Positions 8,503-16,437 of a stretch of DNA of 64,000 nt are shown here, piece by piece (position 1 is the stretch's first letter; each line of letters begins with the position of its first letter). Under the pieces are notes generated by a model that saw only the letters and a program-made list of their open reading frames with translations, ran no database searches and had not been told where the DNA came from. Both the position numbers and the translations under genes were made by a program. The DNA is from Pedobacter endophyticus (GTDB lineage: Bacteria > Bacteroidota > Bacteroidia > Sphingobacteriales > Sphingobacteriaceae). The stretch is taken from the NCBI RefSeq assembly GCF_015679185.1, contig NZ_CP064939.1, positions 5,208,001 through 5,272,000 of the forward strand. Reading direction: 5' to 3'.

Positions 8503-9519
8503 ATGAAAAAATTAATTTGGTGCCTGTTAATGGCACCTTTTTTTTGCGCTGCGCAATCGTACACCTTTAAGCCATTAAGCGAAAATGTTAAAACAAGCTT
8601 GCGGGGCTTATCTGTAGTTTCCGATCGCGTTACATGGGTTAGCGGCAGCAACGGAACCGTTGGCAAAACCGTTGATGGCGGCAAAACCTGGACATGGATG
8701 AAACCCGAAGGCTACGAAAAGCTCGATTTTAGGGACATTGAGGCGTTTGATGAAAACCAGGCGGTAGCGGTTAATGCAGGCTCGCCCGCCTATATTTTGA
8801 AAACAATAGATGGCGGCAAAACATGGACGGAACACTATAAAAACCTCGACTCGGCAATTTTTTTAGATGGATTGGGTTTTTGGGATAAAAATAAAGCCAT
8901 CATTTTTGGCGATCCGATAAACGACAAAATGCAGTTGTTGAAAACCGAAGATGCAGGGGCAACGTGGGCAAACATTTCAGCAAACTTAACCATGCCAATG
9001 GCCAAAGGTGAAGCTGGTTTTGCCGCAAGCGGAACAACTATCAAAACCTTGCCCGGCGGACGGGTTTGGATCGCTACCGGCGGAATGGTTTCTAACATTT
9101 ATTATTCGGCCGATTATGGAAAGCACTGGCAGCGCTTCAAATGCCCGATTTGGCAAGGCGAAAGTACAACCGGGCCCTTTTCGATGGATTTTTTAAATGC
9201 CAAGAACGGCATTGTTGTCGGCGGCAATTATGTAAAAGACAAAGAAAACGCCAACAATGTCTTACTAACTAACGATGGCGGCAGAACCTGGCAAAAGCCC
9301 GCTACACCTGTATTCGGCTACCGTTCGGGCGTGTGCTTCATCAATGCGAATACGCTCGTTGCTACCGGAACCTCCGGAACGGATGTTTCAACCGATGGCG
9401 GACAGCACTGGAAACACATTTCCGATCACAGCTTTAACGCCGTTCAGAAAGCAAAAAATGGCAAAAGCGTAATGCTGGCGGGCGAAAAAGGATCAGTTTA
9501 TCAATTCATTACAAATTAG
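8503..9519 (+). CDS. Exported YCF48/BNR-type beta-propeller protein
   Basis: A 338-residue protein with a Sec signal peptide (LIWCLLMAPFFCAAQ). It contains repeated Asp-box motifs of sialidase/YCF48 propellers: TVDGGKTWTW (near 55), TIDGGKTWTEH (near 100), TEDAGATWANI, SADYGKHWQRF, TNDGGRTWQK and STDGGQHWKH, evenly spaced blade by blade. YCF48/HCF136 proteins act as assembly scaffolds for membrane complexes in phototrophs; here it is probably a periplasmic scaffold or binding protein of unknown partner. The annotation of such proteins as oxidoreductases is common but unsupported. Its last 11 bases overlap the convergent phosphopantetheinyl transferase gene. Confidence 0.9.
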   Translation: MKKLIWCLLMAPFFCAAQSYTFKPLSENVKTSLRGLSVVSDRVTWVSGSNGTVGKTVDGGKTWTWMKPEGYEKLDFRDIEAFDENQAVAVNAGSPAYILKTIDGGKTWTEHYKNLDSAIFLDGLGFWDKNKAIIFGDPINDKMQLLKTEDAGATWANISANLTMPMAKGEAGFAASGTTIKTLPGGRVWIATGGMVSNIYYSADYGKHWQRFKCPIWQGESTTGPFSMDFLNAKNGIVVGGNYVKDKENANNVLLTNDGGRTWQKPATPVFGYRSGVCFINANTLVATGTSGTDVSTDGGQHWKHISDHSFNAVQKAKNGKSVMLAGEKGSVYQFITN

Positions 9520-10072
9520 TTCCCATTTGCGAGGGGTAAGCGAGCCAAAGGTAACGTCCGTGATGACTTACCGAAGCAGGGTGACGTACATTGCTGATCA
9601 AATCATAGATTTCGGGTAACCTGTCGGCGTTTTTCGCCAACCTTAAATGGTTATGGTTTTCGTTGAAAACCTGCCGGTAATCGGGGCGATTTGCACCAAA
9701 TACAATCCGAACATCTTTAAACGAAATGTCTTTTTGAACGCAGAGCGTATGAACTGCCTCCGAAGTGATTGAAGATTCAGTTGCAAAACATTCATCCCCA
9801 AAACGCACAGTTCCGTGGCAATGGTTTTTACCTAAATTAAAAGCACACGCAAAAGCCAGTGGATTATACAACCGCTGGCCCGTTTTACGATTTACAACCT
9901 TATACGCCGCCTCCTTCATGCTCCACAACAGCCATACCACCACATCCGGGTTTTCAGCTTCATAAACCAGCTTTTGTTCATTAGCCGAGAAGATTTTTGT
10001 TAGATAATTTGGACGCCTCCAATTGCTTTGGTTCCTGGCGAGGGCCAAATCAACTACATCATTGCCCAACAT
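9509..10072 (-). CDS. 4'-phosphopantetheinyl transferase superfamily protein
   Basis: A 187-residue enzyme expected to load the phosphopantetheine arm from CoA onto the acyl carrier protein encoded just upstream. The magnesium-binding motif appears as GNDVVDL at residues 3-9 (family form G[IV]D) and the second motif as WSMKEAAYK near residue 50, with both Glu and Lys kept. The FSANEQK segment between them is also typical. It is the last gene of the seven-gene polyketide operon and overlaps the end of the carrier-protein gene by 14 nt, which argues that it is the dedicated activator of that carrier. Confidence 0.9.
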   Translation of the reverse strand: MLGNDVVDLALARNQSNWRRPNYLTKIFSANEQKLVYEAENPDVVVWLLWSMKEAAYKVVNRKTGQRLYNPLAFACAFNLGKNHCHGTVRFGDECFATESSITSEAVHTLCVQKDISFKDVRIVFGANRPDYRQVFNENHNHLRLAKNADRLPEIYDLISNVRHPASVSHHGRYLWLAYPSQMGTNL

Positions 10073-10328
10073 CGCCCGCTAATCTTTCATTTATAATTTC
10101 GATCGTTGCGCTAACTGTCAACATCTTCCCCATGGCATCGTTGTCTATCGTAATGCCAAATTTTTCTTCTATATCCAACACAATATCGACGAGGTTGGCT
10201 GAGTTTATCTTCAAATCCGCGATAAAATCGGTGTTGTCGTTTATATTTTCCAGAACAGCATGTTCCTCCGTATACGGCGAAATAATTTCTTTCAGTGCAC
10301 CGATAATTTCTACTTTATCCATTTTCAA
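10059..10328 (-). CDS. Acyl carrier protein of the polyketide operon
   Basis: An 89-residue four-helix carrier protein. The attachment Ser is Ser43 in DLKINSANLVDIVLDIEEKF, at the head of helix II; the usual Asp before it is Asn here. The N-terminal helix (KVEIIGALKEIISPY) and the acidic helix II end with EEKFGITIDND, as in type II carriers. It would carry growing acyl chains between the ketosynthase and dehydratase encoded next to it and may hand the chain to the type III synthase. Its start overlaps the ketosynthase stop by 14 nt. The Met at residue 3 is an alternative start. Confidence 0.92.
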   Translation of the reverse strand: MKMDKVEIIGALKEIISPYTEEHAVLENINDNTDFIADLKINSANLVDIVLDIEEKFGITIDNDAMGKMLTVSATIEIINERLAGDVGQ

Positions 10329-11595
10329 ATCGTTTTAAAATGATACATGCGTTAACATCACCGAAACCGAAACTTGCTTTCGCCAATACATTGAACCTTT
10401 TGTTAATCAGCTTTACGGGTACGCGATTTTTTGCTATCAACGCATTTATTTCAGGATTTAGATCCTCACAATTTACATTCCCGAAAATAAATCCCTCATG
10501 AAGCTGCAAAACCGAAGCTACGCATTCTATACTTCCTGCGGCGCTGATGCAATGCCCAACCATTCCCTTTAACGAGTTGATGTAAGGAAAATGATCCGCC
10601 GAACAGCCCAATGCCCCTTTCCAATTTTCAATTTCAAGCGCATCTTTTGCTGTCGCAGTTAAATGGCCGTTAATCACTTCAATTTCGTCAGGCCCAATGC
10701 CAGCACTTTCAACAGCCTTAACAATGCAGCGTTGAACCGCTTGCGGGTTTGGCGCCGTCATGGTACCCGAACCCCGTTGCCCGCCCGAATTGGTGTGGCC
10801 ACCAATAATTTCAGCATATATTTTTGCCCCCCGGGCTATTGCACTTTCCAGCGATTCGAGAACCATTGCACCCGCACCACTGCCCGGTACAAAACCGCTC
10901 GCCGTGGCGCTCATTGGGCGGCTTCCCTTTTCCGGTTGGCCATTATGCTTAAACGTACATACTTTCATCGCATCAAAACCGCCCCAAATGTATGGCCCGC
11001 TGTCGCTTGTGCTTCCTGCCAGCATCCGTTTCGCCTTTCCCGATTTAATGTGTTCAAAGGCCATTAAAATGCTTTCGGTGCCTGTAGCGCAGGCCGATGA
11101 GTTTGTAGTTACCCAATTTCCCATCCCCAGTTTGCCGCTAATAAAAGCGCTCACTCCGCTGGCCATCGTTTGCGCTACTACCGTACTGCCCAGCTTTCGA
11201 ATCTGAAGCTCGTCTATTCTGTTTATAGCCCATCTAAACTTGTCAATTCCAGAGGTTCCCGTGCCGAATATCGTTCCGCTTTCCCAATCCGGTTCATTCC
11301 TATCCGCAGGTTCCAGCCCTGCATCTTTCCAGGCGTCGAGGCCAGCAATAACCCCATACACAATCCCCGGGCTATCCAAGCTCTTCATTTCCAGTGGCGT
11401 AAAATATTGCTGCACCCGGTTTTCATCTATTTCCGGCGCTGCGGCAATTTTGCAAGAGAAGCCGAGGCGCTCTAGCTCAGGCTGATGCCGCACGCCCGAA
11501 ATGCCATGTTTTATGGCATGGGTAAAATCAGAAACCGTTGTTCCATTTGGTGCGCAAACGCCCAATCCTGTGATAACAACCCTGTTTTCAATCAT
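10315..11595 (-). CDS. Beta-ketoacyl-ACP synthase (KAS I/II, FabF-like)
   Basis: A 426-residue condensing enzyme. The thiolase-fold triad is complete: Cys169 in NSSACATGTE, His311 in NGHLTATAKDALE, and His348 in GMVGHCISAAGS. The first His motif deviates from the usual NAHGTxT, which places it in a side branch away from housekeeping FabF. Length is normal. It lies between the hotdog dehydratase (8-nt overlap) and the carrier protein (14-nt overlap), so it very likely elongates chains on that carrier. In this operon it probably builds or extends a fatty acyl starter for the type III polyketide synthase; that role is inferred from context. Confidence 0.93.
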   Translation of the reverse strand: MIENRVVITGLGVCAPNGTTVSDFTHAIKHGISGVRHQPELERLGFSCKIAAAPEIDENRVQQYFTPLEMKSLDSPGIVYGVIAGLDAWKDAGLEPADRNEPDWESGTIFGTGTSGIDKFRWAINRIDELQIRKLGSTVVAQTMASGVSAFISGKLGMGNWVTTNSSACATGTESILMAFEHIKSGKAKRMLAGSTSDSGPYIWGGFDAMKVCTFKHNGQPEKGSRPMSATASGFVPGSGAGAMVLESLESAIARGAKIYAEIIGGHTNSGGQRGSGTMTAPNPQAVQRCIVKAVESAGIGPDEIEVINGHLTATAKDALEIENWKGALGCSADHFPYINSLKGMVGHCISAAGSIECVASVLQLHEGFIFGNVNCEDLNPEINALIAKNRVPVKLINKRFNVLAKASFGFGDVNACIILKRFENG

Positions 11596-12034
11596 CCGAT
11601 TTAACTATTAACATGCCCGAAATATTTCCCTTACAAACCGTTTCGCCATTTGCATTTTCCATTTTTACCTTACAGCTTAACTTATTAAATCTAAAGTAAA
11701 CTTTCTCGCTGGTAACTACTACCTTTTCGCCCGGGAAAACAGGTTTTATAAAATCTATTGCGCTCGAAGTCATTACCACCGAAAAATTGTTGTCCATCGC
11801 CCTATCCCTCAGCAGATAAATGCCTAAGCACACCAAACCAATCTGAGCCATGGTTTCTGTAAGTATTACGGCCGGCGTAACCGGAAAGCCGGTAAAATGG
11901 CTTTCGTAAAATGGTAATGTTTCCGAATAAGTGTAACTGCCTGTAACACCCGTTTCATCAATGCTCAACAAGTCATCAACAAACAGAAAACCCTTACCAT
12001 AAGGAAGTTTATTTAAAATTTCGGCCTTTTCCAT
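11588..12034 (-). CDS. FabZ/FabA-like hotdog 3-hydroxyacyl-ACP dehydratase
   Basis: A 148-residue hotdog-fold protein. The catalytic segment is ESHFTGFPVTPAVILTETMAQ: His46 corresponds to the FabZ/FabA active His (HFPGxPxxPG form, here degenerate with Thr and Ala in place of Pro and Gly) and Glu60 to the conserved acid. The N-terminal LPYGKGFLFVDDLLSID strand and the C-terminal EKVVVTSEKVYFRFNKLSCKVKM strands fit the fold. It likely dehydrates a 3-hydroxyacyl chain on the operon's own carrier protein. Alternatively it may act as a thioesterase-like hotdog. It begins one base before the polyketide synthase stop and overlaps the ketosynthase start. Confidence 0.88.
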   Translation of the reverse strand: MEKAEILNKLPYGKGFLFVDDLLSIDETGVTGSYTYSETLPFYESHFTGFPVTPAVILTETMAQIGLVCLGIYLLRDRAMDNNFSVVMTSSAIDFIKPVFPGEKVVVTSEKVYFRFNKLSCKVKMENANGETVCKGNISGMLIVKSDD

Positions 12035-12035
12035 G

Positions 12036-13088
12036 TTACCACTTTAAAAGAATTCGTTGCGCAGAAAAGCCCGGCCCAAAACTCAGCATCAAACCTTTTT
12101 CTCCCGGCGATGGCGCATTGTTTAAAAACCGTTGCAGTACATAAAGCACGGTCGCGCTGCTCATGTTGCCATATTGCCTTAATACTTCTTTCGTTTGATC
12201 GATATTTTTGCCCAGTTCGCCAAAAAGTTCTTCAACAACCTGAATTATTTTTTTTCCTCCCGGGTGGAAGATCAGGTGATCGATATCATCAATTTTCAAT
12301 TCGTTTTTTGCCAAAAAGGGATGTATAATTTCCGGGAAATGCGTAGCAATCGTTTCTGGTACTTCCACATCCAGCACCATTTGTAAGCCGGTGTTTGTGA
12401 GCTTAAACCCCATCATTTCCTCTGCATTGTAAAAATGGTACATTTCTGCTGCTAAAATCTCGGGGCCATCATCGTCGGCGTCAGAACTTAGCAAAACACA
12501 GGCCGCTCCATCGCCAAAAATTGCGGCGCTTACAATGTTTGCCATCGAAAAATCGTTCAGTTGAAACGTAGCCGTTGGCGATTCAACCGCTACGACGGCG
12601 GCCCGCTTACCCGGGTTCGCCTTTAAAAAGTTGTTGGCGTAAATCATTCCCGATACCCCTGCAGCGCAGCCCATTTCAGTAACAGGCAGGCGCACAATAT
12701 CATGCCGAAGGCCAAGCTTATTAATCAGGTAAGCATCCAAAGAAGGAATCATAATTCCGGTGCAGCTTACGGTGATAATAAAATCGAGATCGGTGGGTTT
12801 CCAACCCGCTTTTTCCAGTGCAGTGGTAACACACTCGCTGCCAAGTGCAATGCTTTCGCGAATGTAAATGTTGTTGCGCTCTTCAAAACTTAAATCGCTA
12901 AATACTTCTTCGGGCGACATTATCGAGTAGCGCTGATCTACCGCTGCACCTTCAAATATTTTCTTCACTTTTCTAACAAAACGCTCATCCTGCCCGGTTA
13001 ACCAAACGTCTAAAAAAGGCAAAATCTCGGGCGTTGTTCTCGAAAAAGCCGGCAGGGCATTACTTACTGTTTTTATTTTTACGCTCAT
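12036..13088 (-). CDS. Type III polyketide synthase (chalcone-synthase-like)
   Basis: A 350-residue homodimeric condensing enzyme that extends an acyl starter with malonyl-CoA and cyclises the chain, typically to resorcinols, pyrones or phloroglucinols. The triad is intact: Cys141 (MGCAAGVSG), His275 (FHPGGKK) and Asn308 (YGNMSSAT). The C-terminal loop LMLSFGPGFSAQ matches the family GFGPG motif. I use the ATG at 13088, which forms an ATGA overlap with the methyltransferase stop; the longer frame from 13130 adds 14 residues inside that gene. With a neighbouring methyltransferase and FAD oxidoreductase the arrangement resembles the SrsABC phenolic-lipid set known from Streptomyces griseus. Confidence 0.95.
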   Translation of the reverse strand: MSVKIKTVSNALPAFSRTTPEILPFLDVWLTGQDERFVRKVKKIFEGAAVDQRYSIMSPEEVFSDLSFEERNNIYIRESIALGSECVTTALEKAGWKPTDLDFIITVSCTGIMIPSLDAYLINKLGLRHDIVRLPVTEMGCAAGVSGMIYANNFLKANPGKRAAVVAVESPTATFQLNDFSMANIVSAAIFGDGAACVLLSSDADDDGPEILAAEMYHFYNAEEMMGFKLTNTGLQMVLDVEVPETIATHFPEIIHPFLAKNELKIDDIDHLIFHPGGKKIIQVVEELFGELGKNIDQTKEVLRQYGNMSSATVLYVLQRFLNNAPSPGEKGLMLSFGPGFSAQRILLKW

Positions 13089-13795
13089 TGTGTTTTTATA
13101 ACCCATAAATATCTGAAAGCCCATTTCCACCTGATGTAAGCGGCGCCCATATTCATTTCTTTTTCGTATTTAACCAAATCTTTTCTCTTAAATCCACGTA
13201 ATATAGACACCAATCCATCTTCACGCGACATATCGTTGAGCTTAAATACATAACTCAATGCCGTAAATAAACGGTAGGCGAGGGCACTTCTTTCCAAATC
13301 GTTTACAACAATGCCAATGCGAACCGAGCTTTTAAGGCTGCTCAACAGATTTACAATTTCGCTATCGGTAAAATGGTGAAGTGTAAGCGTAAAAAGCATC
13401 ACATCGCAAGTTAATGCTTCTGCATTTTCGGCAAAAATATCCGTGCATTGGTAGCTGATATTTGGATAGGCTGATGACAGGCTTTTTGCGTGATCGATGG
13501 TGCATTGATTAGCGTCGATCCCTTTCAGCTCAAAATTGAGGTTTTTTCTTTTGGCATAATCAGCAAGCATTCGCAACATGGCCCCGTTTCCGCAACCCAC
13601 GTCCGTAATCCTAACTTTTCCGGGCGCTCTGCCGCTCAACAACACGTTAATTCCATTTAAGGTTACGCTGTTGCCGCCGAGGAGCTTATTAATGGCTGCA
13701 ATTTTATCCAAAGCATCAGTAAGGATTTCTCCTTCCATGTTAAAATCGTCCATTATTTCGGGGGCAGAACTTCTGTGTCTCGTATCTATCGGCAT
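13085..13795 (-). CDS. SAM-dependent class I methyltransferase
   Basis: A 236-residue Rossmann-fold methyltransferase. Motif I is RITDVGCGNGAMLRML (near residue 80), followed by the acidic end of strand 2 in FELKGIDANQ and motif post-I CDVMLFTLTLHHFTD. It contains VVNDLERSALAYRLF, a segment shared with methyltransferases found beside type III synthases. It probably methylates the aromatic or pyrone product of the next gene. The ATG directly follows the TAA of the FAD oxidoreductase, and its TGA overlaps the synthase ATG, so the three genes are translated together. The methyl acceptor (oxygen or carbon) cannot be told from the sequence. Confidence 0.92.
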   Translation of the reverse strand: MPIDTRHRSSAPEIMDDFNMEGEILTDALDKIAAINKLLGGNSVTLNGINVLLSGRAPGKVRITDVGCGNGAMLRMLADYAKRKNLNFELKGIDANQCTIDHAKSLSSAYPNISYQCTDIFAENAEALTCDVMLFTLTLHHFTDSEIVNLLSSLKSSVRIGIVVNDLERSALAYRLFTALSYVFKLNDMSREDGLVSILRGFKRKDLVKYEKEMNMGAAYIRWKWAFRYLWVIKTQ

Positions 13796-14929
13796 TTATG
13801 AGGGAATTGTAATCGGTTTTCCGTGTGTCATTTTGATGATTTGGCTTAGCAAAAACGGCATTGTCGTTAGCGTGTTCATTGCAGCTGATTGAATTGTGGT
13901 GTTTTTAAGTACCGACGATAAGATTCTGCCCGTTCTCAGTCGCGATTTAAAAGTGTTGTTCCAATGTTTTGCATATTGAACCTCCATTTCCTCCCGCGAA
14001 CAGCTTTTGCTCCCCAAAAAATTCACAATCAATTCTGAGGCGATTTTTGCACTGTGAATAGCCATGGCCATTCCGTTTCCGCAAAGCGGATGAATCATTC
14101 CCGCCGTATCGCCCACCATTAAAATGTGGTTCGAAAAGGGTTCTTTTGGTTCAAAAGAAATTTGGCTAATTGTTAACGGCGCTTCAAAAACCATTTCCGA
14201 ATTTTCGAGAATCTGCTTCAAAAACTTGTTTTTATAAAGCACATCCTGTTGAAAGCTCATCAAGTTTTTGTGTTGTTTAAAGCTTTCGTAATCTGTAAGA
14301 TAACAAATGTTAATATCTTGGTTCTCAACAAATGAAACGCCACAATAACCGCCGCTGAAGTTATGTAAGCTGACTAGATTCGATGTAAAATTACCACGAT
14401 AATGGGCCTTTACTGCCAAGTAAGGCGACTTCTGCTGCATAAAACCGCGACCGAGCTTGGCATCAACGGACGATCGCTTTCCGAAAGCGCCAATTACCTG
14501 TTTGGCCCGAAACCGTTTTCCGGAGGTGGTTTCAACACTGAAAGCATCATTTGTAAAGCTTACATCGCTAACGGTATCGTAAATAATGTTCACATTTCTT
14601 TTTAAAAGTTCTTCGTAAAGGAAGTTATCCATGGCGTATCTGCTTAAGCCGAAACCCCCTAACGGCAACTTCGACGTCATGCTGCCGCCCGAAACCGAGG
14701 TGAGCTGTAAATTGGCTATTGCCGTTGGTTTAAGCGAACTAAACGAAATGCCCAGCCAATTCAGGTACGGCAAAACCTCGTTCGAAACATATTCGCCACA
14801 AACTTTATGGTTGGGGTAGGGCTTTTTCTCAATTAGGATTACCTTGAGGTTGGCTTTTTGTAAATGTAGCGCTGCGGTAAGCCCGGCAAGGCCACCACCA
14901 ATAATCAGTATTTCTGTTTCGAGCTGCAT
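13796..14929 (-). CDS. FAD-dependent oxidoreductase (geranylgeranyl-reductase / aromatic hydroxylase-like)
   Basis: A 377-residue flavoprotein, first gene of the polyketide operon. The dinucleotide-binding motif is IIGGGLAGLTAALHL at residues 9-23, followed by the KPYPNHKVCGEYVS segment that is typical of the geranylgeranyl-reductase and related hydroxylase group, and the second FAD motif ILMVGDTAGMIHPLCGNGMAMAI near residue 285. A likely task is hydroxylation or desaturation of the polyketide product or its alkyl chain, as SrsC does in the Streptomyces phenolic-lipid pathway; the exact reaction is inference. The 183-bp gap upstream should hold the operon promoter, but I could not identify a good -7 element there. 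Confidence 0.9.
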   Translation of the reverse strand: MQLETEILIIGGGLAGLTAALHLQKANLKVILIEKKPYPNHKVCGEYVSNEVLPYLNWLGISFSSLKPTAIANLQLTSVSGGSMTSKLPLGGFGLSRYAMDNFLYEELLKRNVNIIYDTVSDVSFTNDAFSVETTSGKRFRAKQVIGAFGKRSSVDAKLGRGFMQQKSPYLAVKAHYRGNFTSNLVSLHNFSGGYCGVSFVENQDINICYLTDYESFKQHKNLMSFQQDVLYKNKFLKQILENSEMVFEAPLTISQISFEPKEPFSNHILMVGDTAGMIHPLCGNGMAMAIHSAKIASELIVNFLGSKSCSREEMEVQYAKHWNNTFKSRLRTGRILSSVLKNTTIQSAAMNTLTTMPFLLSQIIKMTHGKPITIPS

Positions 14930-15112
14930 ATTTAATCACAGTAACAATTTTTTGGGGTTATTGTTCAATAATCTGCAGTCGTGTTGAATTTTATTTTACC
15001 AGTCAAAAAGATATTTGCCAGGCATTTTTTTAGTGTAGCTCAAGTTTAGTTTGCCTAAAAATCAACTATTTGCGCTTTAAAAAAGTGTTTATTGTAAATA
15101 ATTTCTTCAAAA

Positions 15113-15811
15113 TTAAAAGCTGGTATTTAAAGTAAGCCTAAAAACGTCAGTAAATCCCCGTTTCATTTCCTGCTGGTCTGCAAGTTTGCCATAATCAAAG
15201 GTGGTCTCCATTTTTTTATTAAAACGATATCCTAAAGAAACAAAAGGGCGGTTTTGATCAAAAAAATGGTGGTTGGCATTTTCTTTCTTAAATACATTAA
15301 AAAAGATCTCGTTCTGCAAGCCTCCAAACCATCCCGACGAAAAATCTTCATTCGCCCATATAGGAAAGGTTAAGCCTAGAAATGCCCTCGCCCTCATAGA
15401 GAACTCAAAATCCGATTCCTTGATAAAGCGCTGTTCAAAACGCCCCCTTAGCTCCAGTTCCATTTTTTTTACCTGCAGTTCCAGCTGGTATTGCTGATAA
15501 ATCCGGTGTTCAATATCATGCTCAAAACTTTTTCCTGTTTCAGTCCAATCGCTTTTGTGCGCATAGCCCAACGCAATTGAGTTATTATCGTTCAAACTGT
15601 AGGCCAGTGCCCCACGTACCAAAAGCGTAGAAACATAACGGATATCATTGTCCGAACGAATCTGTACATCGGCAAGAATATCAAACTTTTCATTCAACTT
15701 TTGGCTATGACTCCAAAATAACCAGGCTTGTTTTGACGGAATCTGGCCATTTACGCTTGAAACGAGGCAGCAAAAGGAAATGAAAAGTGACAGAAGCCTT
15801 AAGGTTTGCAT
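15113..15811 (-). CDS. DUF2490 exported protein
   Basis: A 232-residue exported protein with a signal peptide (LLSLFISFCCLVSSVNG, then QIPSKQAWLFWSHSQ). The rest alternates amphipathic strands typical of a small outer-membrane barrel: KFDILADVQIRSDND, VRGALAYSLNDNNSIALGYAHKS and FVSLGYRFNKKMETTFDYGKL, ending in an aromatic FRLTLNTSF as outer-membrane barrels do. These features fit DUF2490, a family of Bacteroidota surface proteins with unknown function. It reads in the same direction as the polyketide operon but is separated from it by 183 bp. Confidence 0.9.
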   Translation of the reverse strand: MQTLRLLSLFISFCCLVSSVNGQIPSKQAWLFWSHSQKLNEKFDILADVQIRSDNDIRYVSTLLVRGALAYSLNDNNSIALGYAHKSDWTETGKSFEHDIEHRIYQQYQLELQVKKMELELRGRFEQRFIKESDFEFSMRARAFLGLTFPIWANEDFSSGWFGGLQNEIFFNVFKKENANHHFFDQNRPFVSLGYRFNKKMETTFDYGKLADQQEMKRGFTDVFRLTLNTSF

Positions 15812-15931
15812 ATTCCTATCAACATAAAATGAATAACGAAGGTTTTACCAAACCGCCACTTCAATAATGTATGTTTCGTTTGTTACAATCCTTTTGGCGG
15901 TTCTGTTGTTAGGTATAAAAAAAAGAAATTT

Positions 15932-16360
15932 ATGTGGATTTTATGGGCTGTTTTGGCCGCTGTATCGGCAGCACTTGTAATTGTATTAACCAAGGCTGGG
16001 CTAAAAAACGTCGATTCGAGTTTGGCGTTTGCTATTCAGGCCATTATCATTTTGTTAATTACGTGGGGCGTGGTGCTCGTTCAGGGAAATTTTAGTTCGT
16101 GGAAAGGTATCGAAAAAAATGCCTGGATTTTTCTTTTGATGGCGGGCGTATTTACTTCGCTGTCAACCCTTTTTTCTTACAAAGCCTTGTCAATGGGACC
16201 AGCTTCCTATGTAGCAACAATAGAAAGAATGTCGCTCGTTATCGCGATTGTATTATCAATTATCTTCCTTAAAGAAAAATTGACCTGGCAAATTGTAGTA
16301 GGTGGAACGGTGATGGTTGTCGGGGCGGTATTGATCGCTATGTCTGATACCAGCCAATAA
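15932..16360 (+). CDS. EamA-family small transporter (half-size DMT)
   Basis: A 142-residue membrane protein with five predicted helices: WILWAVLAAVSAALVIVLTKAGL, LAFAIQAIIILLITWGVVLVQG, WIFLLMAGVFTSLSTLFSYKAL, VATIERMSLVIAIVLSIIF and IVVGGTVMVVGAVLIAM. Features such as KALSMGPASYVATIERMS followed by FLKEKLTWQ are the EamA (drug/metabolite transporter) signature. It is about half the length of ten-helix members, so it likely dimerises. The substrate is unknown. It converges with the molybdenum oxidase operon across a strong shared terminator. Confidence 0.9.
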   Translation: MWILWAVLAAVSAALVIVLTKAGLKNVDSSLAFAIQAIIILLITWGVVLVQGNFSSWKGIEKNAWIFLLMAGVFTSLSTLFSYKALSMGPASYVATIERMSLVIAIVLSIIFLKEKLTWQIVVGGTVMVVGAVLIAMSDTSQ

Positions 16361-16373
16361 ATATTTCTATTAG

Positions 16374-16418
16374 CCTCGTTTTTGGGCACTTTTTTGAAAT
16401 TGTGCCCAAAAATCGAGG
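16374..16418. terminator. Bidirectional intrinsic terminator
   Basis: An 18-bp-class stem pairs CCTCG-TTTTTGGGCAC with GTGCCCAAAAATCGAGG across a short T-rich loop; one bulged base. T and A tracts within the stem arms let it serve both the EamA gene and the convergent oxidase operon. Confidence 0.85.
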
Positions 16419-16437
16419 AAGCGTGTTTATCGCTATA

